From: DATDRQ01 sp035291645
GTDB taxonomy: Bacteria; Chloroflexota; Anaerolineae; Anaerolineales; UBA4823
Length of the DNA stretch: 17,954 nt
Direction of reading: 5' to 3'
Assembly (NCBI GenBank): GCA_035291645.1
Contig: DATDRQ010000147.1
Location: forward strand, 1-17,954
The position numbers and the translations under genes were made by a program. Position 1 is the stretch's first letter; each line of letters opens with the position of its first letter. Shown piece by piece: positions 6,014-12,559 of this stretch. Under the pieces are notes generated by a model, which saw nothing but the letters and a program-made list of their open reading frames with translations, did not search any database and was not told the DNA's origin.

Positions 6014-6568
6014 ATGGAACACAAAAGAAAAAATGAATTATCCGTAGCCGCCGGGCTGGTGGCGAACATGGGCGTCAACGTCGGCATGCGACGCGCCGTC
6101 CATTACGTTGTCGAGGCTGTGCGGGACGGCAAGGTGCTTTGGGTCGAGGAGTTCGACAACCTGGTCGTCAATGTGGGGCTTGACGACAGCCTCGACAAGC
6201 AGTTCAAAGCCTCGGGCTACACAGCAGCCTGGTACGTTGGGCTGACGGACGGCACGCCGACCTTCGCGGCTGGCGATATCATGTCCTCGCACGTCGGCTG
6301 GGTCGAGGTGACCGATTACGATGAGGCCACCCGGGAGGTGCTCACCCTGGGCGCTGTCTCCGGACAGTCCGTGGACAACTCAGCATCGAAGGCCAGTTTC
6401 ACGATCAACCTCACTGTCACGGTCGGCGGGGCGTTCATCACCACGGTCTCGACCAAGGGCGGCACTACCGGCATTTTGTACGGCGGTGGAGCGTTTAGTG
6501 TCGACCGCAGCCTGATCGACAACGATATCTTGAATGTTACCGTAACACTGACCGCAGCCGCCAGCTAA
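6014..6568 (+). CDS. Phage structural protein of unknown role (184 residues)
   Basis: ATG 6014 has AAAGGAG 7 bases upstream. The N-terminal third is helical then beta (MRRAVHYVVEAVRDGKVLW, EEFDNLVVNVGLDD). The middle AAWYVGLTDGTPTFAAGDIM followed by SSHVGWVEVTDYDEATRE is a block I associate with uncharacterised phage structural proteins. The C-terminal half alternates hydrophobic and Thr/Ser residues (SFTINLTVTVGGAFITTVS), implying beta-sandwich. No signal peptide or membrane helix. A capsid decoration or minor head role is inferred from position only. Confidence 0.6.
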   Translation: MEHKRKNELSVAAGLVANMGVNVGMRRAVHYVVEAVRDGKVLWVEEFDNLVVNVGLDDSLDKQFKASGYTAAWYVGLTDGTPTFAAGDIMSSHVGWVEVTDYDEATREVLTLGAVSGQSVDNSASKASFTINLTVTVGGAFITTVSTKGGTTGILYGGGAFSVDRSLIDNDILNVTVTLTAAAS

Positions 6569-6580
6569 CGGGAGGTCGCC

Positions 6581-7420
6581 TTGGCGACTAAAATCTACCT
6601 GCCGTCGAGCGGCGCGCCGGCAGTCACGCCGTCATCCTGGATTTTTCCAGAGCAGATCAACCCGCTGGAGTTTGCGGGCGTTGTTGCGCGCATCAACTCG
6701 GCGCTGACGACGAAGACCGAGCCGACCGGCACGACCAGCCCGATCCAGCGCGGGATGCTGCGCTACGTCATTGGCCCGCTGGCCGCGCAGAGCATCTCGG
6801 GAACTGTAAGGATGGTGATGCGCTGTAGAGAGGCCAATGCCGGGGCGAACGCCACCCTGGCGATGGCGGTCAAGATCATCCAACCGAACGGTGCGGATCG
6901 GGCAACGCTTTTGGCTGTGACTTCAGCCGATAGCGCATCGTCGCCGTATGAGTTTACTACGACATTAGATAGCCGTCGCTGTTGGAAAGCCGACGAGACC
7001 GAGCCGCTCGATCTGACGACCCAGAGCGCCACTGAGGGCGACTACCTGGTGATCGAGATCGGTTTCCGTTCGGCGACGAGCGTCAGTCGCAATATCGACC
7101 TGCGCTACGGCGACGACAATGCCAGCGACCTTACCTATGGCGATGCAGAGACGAACGACTTCAACCCGTGGGTGGAGTTCTCGGCGACAATCACCTTCTC
7201 CTCGCAGACAATCGAGGAGAGCATCTCGGCAGCCCGGTCGCAGGGAATCGCCGCGGCAAGCCAGGGCGAGCTGGAGAGTGCAGCATTATTAGGCAGGCAG
7301 GCCGGGATCGCAACCGGTGAGAACATCGAGATCGACCACGGGGCGACCCTGGCTGCCACGCGCGGCGCGGCAATCGACCAGCACATCGTGGTCGAGGAAA
7401 CTTTGTATGATGTGGCATAG
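6581..7420 (+). CDS. Structural protein with beta-sandwich and 20-residue repeat tail
   Basis: A 279-residue protein starting at TTG 6581, supported by GGGAGG 5 bases upstream and by no better in-frame start nearby. Residues 1-205 look like a jelly-roll or carbohydrate-binding sandwich (GTVRMVMRCREANAGA, YLVIEIGFRSATS, FNPWVEFSATITF). Residues about 211-275 hold three copies of a degenerate 20-residue repeat introduced by IEES (ISAARSQGIAAASQGELESA, ALLGRQAGIATGENIEIDHG). The same repeat fills the C-terminal half of the next gene's protein. The two genes therefore look like related, modular virion fibre or adhesin subunits. Function is inference; I do not recognise a named family. Confidence 0.65.
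   Translation: MATKIYLPSSGAPAVTPSSWIFPEQINPLEFAGVVARINSALTTKTEPTGTTSPIQRGMLRYVIGPLAAQSISGTVRMVMRCREANAGANATLAMAVKIIQPNGADRATLLAVTSADSASSPYEFTTTLDSRRCWKADETEPLDLTTQSATEGDYLVIEIGFRSATSVSRNIDLRYGDDNASDLTYGDAETNDFNPWVEFSATITFSSQTIEESISAARSQGIAAASQGELESAALLGRQAGIATGENIEIDHGATLAATRGAAIDQHIVVEETLYDVA
7223..7402 (+). repeat. Three copies of the 20-residue coding repeat
   Basis: Within the gene at 6581-7420 three successive 20-codon units follow the pattern [IA]-x-L/A-[AG]-R-x-x-[GA]-I-x-x-x-x-Q/N-x-E. They match the units of the 816-residue neighbour, including the leading IEES. The third copy is the most degenerate. Confidence 0.6.
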
Positions 7421-7431
7421 GTACGGTCAAT

Positions 7432-9882
7432 ATGGCTAGGCAGATGTCCATTGGCTTCGAGCTGAACGAGGTCTCGCCTGGCGTCGAGTGGACGAACACG
7501 TCGGGTGCGCCCAATGCCCCAGCTATCCAATCGACGGTCGTGCGCTCCGGTACTTATGCAGGGCGGATTACCTCGCTCTCCAGCGGAACCCCCAAATGGT
7601 TTTCACACCAGTTCGCCAACTCCCCATCCACCGCGCAATGGTGGCACCGCATGTATTTTTGCTTCGCCGCCTGGCCTTCGGCAGAGAACAGGTTTATCGT
7701 TATCAATGATGCCTCGGGGCTGGCAACGCCGATTGTCTATTTCACCATCGATAACGGGGGCGTCCTACGCTTATACGACGAGGATGGGCAGATCACGGGT
7801 ACGTCAACGCTCAGCCTGGATACTTGGTATCGCATCGAGGACCACGTCGACCTGGTCGCCGCGGGGTCGGACATCGTCCGTGGCTATGTGGATGGGACGG
7901 AGTTTGCCGGTTCTGCGGCGCGCAGCCTATCTGCGGGCGTGATGCAAATCACCTACGGCCTCAATCTCGGGAGCGAGGCCAACACTGCCGGCGACTTGTA
8001 TCTGGATGATTATGCTTGTAATAATCCCAACACAGCATTTCAGAATAGCCTCCCTGGCCCGGGTAAGATCATCCACCTGAAACCCAACGCCGACGGCGAC
8101 AACACCGCATGGACAGGCGGATGGGCGGAAGTGGACGAGGTGTCGCCAAACGAAACCGACTTCATTGCCAGCGGTACGCTGGATGCCATCGAGGACATGA
8201 ACCTGGAGGCAACCCCCGCGGATCTCGATTCAGGGGCAACGGTCAATGTAGTGCAGGTGGGTTTCCGTAATAATTTGTCATCCGCTACGGGCACCGACCC
8301 GCGGGCAGTGCTGCGCATCAAAGCCAGCTCGGGCGGGACGGTCGAGGAATCGAGCGATATCGTTCTTAATACCACTGCCTGGAGGACGCATAACGATGGT
8401 GTGGTGCTCCAGTATCTGCTCACACTTTACGACTTACCTGGAGCGAGTACCACGGCCTGGACCAAGGCCACGCTGGATACGGCACAGATCGGGGCACGCT
8501 GCTCGTTGGGCGATGCGGATAATTTCCAGATCACGACCGAATGGCTGCTGGTGGATTATGTGCCATCGGCGGCAATCGAGGAGAGCATCAGCCTGGCACG
8601 TTCCGCAGCTGTTGCGGGAAGCAGCCAGGGTGAACTGGGCAATGCGCTGTCCCTGGGACGCAGTGCGGCAGTAATCGATTCCGGGCAAATCGAAACAGAT
8701 ATCAATCTGTCCTTGGCCCGTAACGCAGCGGTTACGACTGTGGGAGCGAAAACGGTCGAGGAGAGCGTCAGCCTGGGTAAAAGCGACGCTATCACCACTG
8801 CTGACCAACTGGATGCGCAGGCAGCCATTGTCCTGGACAAATCACAGGTTGTAACTCCGAGTGACCAGGTTGACGTCGAAGGCGCTATTGCACAGGCGCG
8901 CAGCGCGGCTATCACCAGCATCGAGCAGCTCGAGGTAGACACTGCGCTGGCGCTGGGCCGAAGCGCCTCAGTAAGCATTGCAGAAGAGGTCGAGGGCGGA
9001 GCGGTCGAGGAATCGATAACCCTGGGCAGGTCTGCCGCCGCTGTGGCGAGTGCGCAGCTCGAGGTGAGCACGGCTGTGTCTCTGGCGAGAGCACAGGCTC
9101 AAACCCAGGTAGAGAATCTTATCGCCGAGAACGTGCTGAGCCTGGGGCGAAGCGGGGCAGTCGTCAGCGCAGAGCAGATCGAAGCGGAGGATCTGACCAC
9201 GCTGGCCCGCAGCGCGGCGATCACGGCGGAAGGCGAGATCGCCGGAGCGCCTATCGAGGAGAGCATCACCCTCGGGCGCATCATGCGCTGCGCCATCCCC
9301 ATATCCGCCCCGGTCGAGGAGAGCATCAGCCTGGCGCGCAGCAGCGCCATCGCAGAAAGCAGCCAGGTCGAACTGCTGGCAGACCTGACATTGGCGAGGG
9401 CTGGCGCAATTGCAGAGAGCGACCAGGTCGAGGCGGTTGGTGATATATCCCTGGCGCGGGCGATGGCGGAGAGCCTGGCGGATACGCTCCAGGCAGAAGC
9501 CGCGACCGTCCTGGCGCGCCTGATGGGAAGCAATCTGGCGACTCAAGCTGAGGTAGGGAACGTCCTGAGCCTGCCGCGCCTGGCGGGGATCACGGCCGAA
9601 TACGAGATACCCGGAATCGAGGAGAGCATCAGCCTGGGACGCAACGCAGGGATGGATGCCAATGCCTATCTCGAGGTGACTTACACTCTGGTTATGGTGA
9701 TCCTGCTGGCGATGGGGCAGACGGAAGAAGTTATCCCCGCTCCGCCTATCGTAGCCGGCCGGGTAACGCTGAGCGAAGCCTTGGTCGGAGCCCTGGCCTT
9801 GAGCGAGAGCCTGGTGCAGACGGCCAGCCTGAGCGAGGCGAAGATCGGCGATTTAACAATAACGGATGGTGACAATGGCTAA
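7432..9882 (+). CDS. Large modular virion protein: two jelly-roll domains plus eighteen 20-residue repeats
   Basis: An 816-residue protein from ATG 7432; the ribosome binding site is weak (GGTACGGT), so it may depend on coupling to the gene ending 11 bases before. Residues 1-205 resemble a concanavalin/LamG-type sandwich (SGTYAGRITSL, WWHRMYFCFAAWP, LSLDTWYRIEDHVDL, GYVDGTEFAG, LYLDDYAC). Residues about 215-380 form a second beta-sandwich ending TEWLLVDYVPSAA. Residues 382-752 are 18 tandem units of about 20 residues with core L-S-L-G/A-R-S-A-A-I/V-x4-Q-[LIV]-E-x4, several preceded by V/I-E-E-S. The last 60 residues include a hydrophobic stretch (YTLVMVILLAMG) and three LSEALV/LSESLV-type motifs. 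No signal peptide. It is probably a fibre or adhesin on the head or neck; glycan binding by the lectin-like part is inference. Confidence 0.7.
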   Translation: MARQMSIGFELNEVSPGVEWTNTSGAPNAPAIQSTVVRSGTYAGRITSLSSGTPKWFSHQFANSPSTAQWWHRMYFCFAAWPSAENRFIVINDASGLATPIVYFTIDNGGVLRLYDEDGQITGTSTLSLDTWYRIEDHVDLVAAGSDIVRGYVDGTEFAGSAARSLSAGVMQITYGLNLGSEANTAGDLYLDDYACNNPNTAFQNSLPGPGKIIHLKPNADGDNTAWTGGWAEVDEVSPNETDFIASGTLDAIEDMNLEATPADLDSGATVNVVQVGFRNNLSSATGTDPRAVLRIKASSGGTVEESSDIVLNTTAWRTHNDGVVLQYLLTLYDLPGASTTAWTKATLDTAQIGARCSLGDADNFQITTEWLLVDYVPSAAIEESISLARSAAVAGSSQGELGNALSLGRSAAVIDSGQIETDINLSLARNAAVTTVGAKTVEESVSLGKSDAITTADQLDAQAAIVLDKSQVVTPSDQVDVEGAIAQARSAAITSIEQLEVDTALALGRSASVSIAEEVEGGAVEESITLGRSAAAVASAQLEVSTAVSLARAQAQTQVENLIAENVLSLGRSGAVVSAEQIEAEDLTTLARSAAITAEGEIAGAPIEESITLGRIMRCAIPISAPVEESISLARSSAIAESSQVELLADLTLARAGAIAESDQVEAVGDISLARAMAESLADTLQAEAATVLARLMGSNLATQAEVGNVLSLPRLAGITAEYEIPGIEESISLGRNAGMDANAYLEVTYTLVMVILLAMGQTEEVIPAPPIVAGRVTLSEALVGALALSESLVQTASLSEAKIGDLTITDGDNG
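8575..9687 (+). repeat. Eighteen tandem 60-base coding repeats (20-residue units)
   Basis: Units include LSLGRSAAVIDSGQIETDIN, VSLGKSDAITTADQLDAQAA, IAQARSAAITSIEQLEVDTA and LTLARAGAIAESDQVEAVGD, all exactly 20 residues. Occasional 21-24-residue units carry an extra V/I-E-E-S linker. At DNA level GAGGAGAGCATCAGCCTGG occurs identically at 8578-8596, 9316-9334 and 9619-9637, with close variants near 8758 and 9256. The rest has diverged, so the array is old or under selection, not a fresh duplication. Confidence 0.85.
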
Positions 9883-10165
9883 TGTGTACAACAAAGGCGA
9901 TGCAGTTCGGCTGAGCGCAACGTTTACAGTGGGTGGCGCGGCTACCGACCCGACGACGGTGACCCTCAAGGTGCGCGATCCGAGCGGCAATGTAGCCACC
10001 TATACCTATGCTCTGGCGGAGATCACCAAGGACGCCACCGGGCAATATCACAAGGATGTCTCGATCGACGAGACCGGGCGCTGGGAATACCGCTGGGTCG
10101 GGACCGGCGCGGTGGCGACAGCCCAGGAGGCCCACCTGCTGGCGCAGGCCTCCCCGCTAGGATAG
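9875..10165 (+). CDS. Small Ig-like phage protein (96 residues)
   Basis: ATG 9875 follows GGATGGTG at a usable distance and overlaps the end of the large repeat gene by 8 bases; ATG 9866 is an alternative adding three residues. The protein is a single beta domain: YNKGDAVRLSATFTVGG, then PTTVTLKVRDPSGN, TYTYALAEITKDATGQYH, DETGRWEYRWVGTG and AQEAHLLAQASP. This is the typical Ig-like arrangement with the closing Trp/Arg strand seen in small phage structural proteins. Such domains often mediate weak carbohydrate binding or decorate the capsid. Its exact partner is unknown; position between the repeat protein and the head closure gene suggests a neck or head accessory. Confidence 0.65.
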   Translation: MANVYNKGDAVRLSATFTVGGAATDPTTVTLKVRDPSGNVATYTYALAEITKDATGQYHKDVSIDETGRWEYRWVGTGAVATAQEAHLLAQASPLG

Positions 10166-10197
10166 CAGGCGGCAAGTTGCCGACAGGAGCCAAGAGC

Positions 10198-10521
10198 ATG
10201 AGAGCCGGAATAATGCGCCACAGGATCACGATCCAGAGCAAGAGTGTCGTCCGCGATAGCTTCGGCGGCGAGACAGTCACCTGGACCACGTTTGCCACGG
10301 TCTGGGCCCAGATGCGTCCGCTCAGCGGGCGGGAGTATTTGGACGCCCGCCAGGCGCAGGCCGACCTGACCACGGAGATTGTGATTCGCTACCTGGCAGG
10401 CGTCTTGCCGGAGATGCGCGTCGTCGATGGTGACCATGTCTACGATATCTGGAGCATCAGCAACGTCGAAGGTCTAAATCGGCAGATGGTGCTGCTCTGC
10501 CGGGAGGAGGTCAGCCAGTGA
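10198..10521 (+). CDS. Head-tail closure protein, SPP1 gp16 / HK97 gp7-like
   Basis: A 107-residue protein. ATG 10198 has AGGAG at 10185-10189; the TTG at 10177 lies inside a palindrome and lacks a site, and ATG 10213 is a second option. The family signature is clear: MRHRITIQSKSVVRDSFGGE, then VTWTTFATVWAQMRPLSGRE, then A-Q-A-x-L-T-T-E-I-V-I-R-Y, RVVDGDHVYDIWSI and a terminal RQMVLLCREE. These small beta-barrels plug the portal channel and link the adaptor ring to the tail. The 3' end overlaps the next gene as GTGA. Confidence 0.87.
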   Translation: MRAGIMRHRITIQSKSVVRDSFGGETVTWTTFATVWAQMRPLSGREYLDARQAQADLTTEIVIRYLAGVLPEMRVVDGDHVYDIWSISNVEGLNRQMVLLCREEVSQ

Positions 10522-10916
10522 TCATCGAGGAGGCGCTGTCTGCGTATCTCCTGGCGCATGCAAGTGTGGCGGCGCTGGCCGGGACACGTGGCTATCCTAA
10601 CGTGGTGCCTCAGGAGACCGATTTGCCCAACTGGGCCTATCAGCGCATCTCCGGGCCGGAGCTTATGGATCACGACGGCAACGCCTTGCTGGAATCGGGG
10701 CGCTTCCAGTTCACCTGCCACGGCGACGAGTACCGGGATGCCAAGAACCTGGTGCGGGCGATCCGGGCGGCGCTGCGCGGTTACCGCGGCCTGATGGGCG
10801 GCGCCGGCGGGGTCAACGTGGAGGGTATCTATATTATCGGCGAGTACGACGGATACAACGAGCAGTCCAGGGTGCAGACGGTGCGCCTGGATGCAGAGGT
10901 GTGGTACCGGCCGTGA
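10518..10916 (+). CDS. Tail completion protein (DUF3168, SPP1 gp17-like)
   Basis: A 132-residue protein starting at GTG 10518, overlapping the previous stop (GTGA) with GGGAGGAGG 7 bases upstream. Features typical of this family: an N-terminal helix MIIEEALSAYLLAHASV, the small-domain opening AGTRGYPNVVPQETDLPNWAY, the central LLESGRFQFTCHGDEYRDAKNL helix and C-terminal strands (YIIGEYDGYNEQSR, LDAEVWYRP). Members cap the head-proximal end of the tail tube and join it to the head closure ring. Position between the closure protein and the gp10-like gene is canonical. Confidence 0.8.
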   Translation: MIIEEALSAYLLAHASVAALAGTRGYPNVVPQETDLPNWAYQRISGPELMDHDGNALLESGRFQFTCHGDEYRDAKNLVRAIRAALRGYRGLMGGAGGVNVEGIYIIGEYDGYNEQSRVQTVRLDAEVWYRP

Positions 10917-11374
10917 CGGATACAATCAGCTACAAGCTGGACGGCGCCGATGAGCTGGTCGAGATCCTGACCAAGTTGGGCAATTTGGCCTCGCAGGCAC
11001 TGTTCGATGGCGCTATGGCCGGTGGCAAAGTGATCGCCGATGAGGCCAATCGCCTGGCGCCCGGCCCGGGTATTACCGTCGAGCCGGAGGAGGTTGGTCC
11101 GGGCTACGTGACGGTGGCCATCGGCCCGGAGAAGAAGAAGTGGTATTACCTGTTTGTCGAGACGGGCACGACCGAGCACGAGATCCCCAGGCGCCCGGCG
11201 AGCGAGCCGCCGATTGCTTTCGCCGGAACCGAGGGCGAGGTGTTCGAGCGGGCCATGCACCCCGGCATCGCCGCCAGGCCGTTCCTGCGCCCGGCGGTGG
11301 ACGGGAAGCAGCAGGCGGCTTTCGACGCGGTCGGGAAGACGATTGCTGAATTTATAGATGCGGCAGCCAAATAG
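10913..11374 (+). CDS. HK97 gp10-like head-tail joining protein
   Basis: A 153-residue protein. I use GTG 10913, which overlaps the upstream stop as GTGA exactly as the previous pair does; GTG 10901 is an alternative. The sequence follows the HK97_gp10 family: YKLDGADELVEILTKLG at the start, ALFDGAMAGGKVIADEANRLAP, a beta region YVTVAIGPEKKKWYYLFVETGT, then ARPFLRPAVDGKQQAAFDAV and a C-terminal helix. Proteins of this type are needed to complete tails or join them to heads. The last codons form the left arm of a stem-loop that precedes the tail tube gene. Confidence 0.8.
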   Translation: MTDTISYKLDGADELVEILTKLGNLASQALFDGAMAGGKVIADEANRLAPGPGITVEPEEVGPGYVTVAIGPEKKKWYYLFVETGTTEHEIPRRPASEPPIAFAGTEGEVFERAMHPGIAARPFLRPAVDGKQQAAFDAVGKTIAEFIDAAAK

Positions 11375-11380
11375 CTGCCG
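11361..11380 (+). promoter_or_regulatory. Stem-loop across the gp10-like stop codon, ahead of the tail tube gene
   Basis: CGGCAGC (11361-11367) pairs perfectly with GCTGCCG (11374-11380) around a 6-base loop. The stop codon TAG at 11372-11374 lies at the loop/right-arm edge, and the ribosome binding site GGAGGAG (11381-11387) of the tail tube gene follows directly. It could mark an RNA processing point or protect the 5' end of the tail tube message; this is inference. Confidence 0.5.
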
Positions 11381-11392
11381 GAGGAGCGATAA

Positions 11393-11812
11393 ATGACTGT
11401 ACAAGGCGCTTTCGGCGTCAAACTCAAAATCACAATCGGCACGGTGCTGACGGCGATCACCAACCTGCTCAGCGTGCCCAACTTTCCCGAGCAGCGCAAG
11501 ATGCTGGCGGACATGACCGCCCACCCCACCTCGGGCAGTACGGGGTACATGACCAAGATCGACACAGGGGTGCGCGAGCTGACCCCGTTCGAGGTCACCC
11601 TGGGCTGGGACGATGCCGATACGACTCACGCGGCGATCTTGACCGCCTTCGCTGCAACCGCAGCGGTCAACATGAGCATCGAGGACCCCGGCGGGGCGGA
11701 AGTGATCGCCTTTGCTGGTCATATCGAGATGATCGGGCGTCTGGCCACCTCGCCGGATGGCTACAAGGCGACGGTGCGCATCACCCCGACCGGCGCGCCG
11801 ACCATCACGTAA
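11393..11812 (+). CDS. Major tail (tube) protein
   Basis: A 139-residue protein from ATG 11393 with the strong site GGAGGAG 5 bases away, as expected for an abundant virion protein. The N-terminus QGAFGVKLKITIGTVLTAITNL matches tube proteins that begin with a strand and a long loop. The middle reads GYMTKIDTGVRELTPFEVTL followed by GWDDADTTHAAILTAFAA, a pattern of the siphovirus major tail protein families, and the C-terminal strands are AFAGHIEMIGRLATSPDGY and ATVRITPTGAPTI. It would stack in hexamers around the tape measure protein. Location directly before the G/GT chaperones supports the call strongly. Confidence 0.85.
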   Translation: MTVQGAFGVKLKITIGTVLTAITNLLSVPNFPEQRKMLADMTAHPTSGSTGYMTKIDTGVRELTPFEVTLGWDDADTTHAAILTAFAATAAVNMSIEDPGGAEVIAFAGHIEMIGRLATSPDGYKATVRITPTGAPTIT

Positions 11813-11825
11813 CCTGGGAGCTGAC

Positions 11826-12209
11826 ATGGCGAAAATAATATACCTGAGCCGGGAGGCAATCCTGGCGGCGGATGATCTGCCCGTGGAAGAGGTCGAGGTC
11901 CCCGAGTGGGGCGGCACGGTGCGCCTGCGCGCTCCGGACGCCTTCAGCTGGCAGGAGATCAACGCTCAGCTGAAGGATGCCGGGCTGGCGGAGGTGTACG
12001 TGATCGCCCTGGCGAGCATGCTGGTGGACGAGCATGGCCAGCCGCTGTTCAGCGCCGACCAGGTCCAGGCGCTGGCGCGCAAGAACTTCCAGGTAGTCCG
12101 CCGGCTGGGGACGATTGCCTTCCGCCTGGCCGGCGGCAGCCGCCAGGAAGTCGAGGCCATCGAAGAAAATTTCGAGGCACCCCAGGACGGCGCTTCGCCT
12201 TCCGCCTAG
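11826..12209 (+). CDS. Tail assembly chaperone, G-type (zero-frame product)
   Basis: A 127-residue protein starting at ATG 11826 (MAKIIYLSREAILAADD) after GGGAG; the longer frame from 11757 only repeats the tail tube gene. It contains EEVEVPEWGGTVRLRAPDAF and a helical ALASMLVDEHGQPLFSADQV segment, the usual make-up of chaperones such as lambda G or HK97 gp13. The role is to hold the tape measure protein before tube polymerisation. The zero-frame stop is TAG 12207-12209. A slippery heptamer 34 bases before it lets some ribosomes continue into the longer product. Confidence 0.85.
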   Translation: MAKIIYLSREAILAADDLPVEEVEVPEWGGTVRLRAPDAFSWQEINAQLKDAGLAEVYVIALASMLVDEHGQPLFSADQVQALARKNFQVVRRLGTIAFRLAGGSRQEVEAIEENFEAPQDGASPSA

Positions 12210-12559
12210 CGCTGGCCCTGGGGATTCCGGACGTGGACGCCATGCTGGCCCGTATGCCGGCGCGCCTGTTCCACGAATGGATGGCCTTCGCCCGCCTCGA
12301 ACCACTGGCCGAGGGTCCATATCTGCAGGAGATGCTCATGCGGCTGGACTGGATGCAGCAGCAGCTGGCGGTCAACAACCTGATCCTGGCCAACGTCAAC
12401 CGGGACAGGGAGAGGCGGCCTTACCCATATGAGCTCAGTGATTTCCTGCCGCATGCGGAGAGCAGCCCGGCTGAGCCGCAGGATATCTACAAGATGCTGC
12501 GCACCTGGGCATTGCTCAATCGCGGCAGGATTGCCGAGGGGAAGCAGATGAAATTATGA
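11826..12559 (+). CDS. Tail assembly chaperone, G-T fusion made by programmed -1 frameshift
   Basis: Joined product of 244 residues: zero frame 11826-12173, then -1 frame 12173-12559. The downstream part reads RGTPGRRFAFRLALALGIPD, then RLFHEWMAFARLEPLAEGPY and MLRTWALLNRGR. This is the T domain (EWxAFxRLEPLGxxR/PY pattern) that binds the tube protein in lambda-type phages. The T part has no good start of its own near its beginning, and its 3' end overlaps the tape measure start as ATGA. Slippery site and downstream stem are present (see separate entry). Length and organisation match G/GT pairs in siphoviruses. Confidence 0.87.
12167..12223 (+). promoter_or_regulatory. Programmed -1 ribosomal frameshift signal
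   Basis: The heptamer A AAT TTC (12167-12173) is in the correct register for X-XXY-YYZ slippage from codons AAT TTC to AAA TTT. Six bases later CCCCAGG (12180-12186) can pair perfectly with CCTGGGG (12217-12223), enclosing the zero-frame stop TAG (12207-12209). A short inner hairpin, GGCG-CTT-CGCC (12189-12199), may add stability. Spacer length is as expected for a stimulatory stem. Confidence 0.85.

Noticed and set aside
8556..9071. Minus-strand Ser/Ala-rich frame opposite the repeat array
   Set aside because: Its periodicity is simply the antisense image of the 20-residue coding repeat.
8575..9687. CRISPR array suggested by regular spacing of similar DNA segments
   Set aside because: The repeats lie in an open coding frame, their length is a multiple of three, they diverge as protein repeats do, and there is no alternation of identical repeats with unique spacers.
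10829..11962. 377-codon minus-strand open frame across tail completion, gp10-like and tail tube genes
   Set aside because: It runs antisense to three well-recognised overlapping genes, its translation is rich in Arg, His and Gly without domain pattern, and no ribosome binding site is seen. Long antisense frames are common in GC-rich DNA.
11906..12172. Independent upstream start for the T chaperone frame
   Set aside because: The upstream part of that frame is antisense-like Gly/Arg/Pro-rich shadow of the G gene. T homology begins only after the slippery site, so frameshift fusion explains it.
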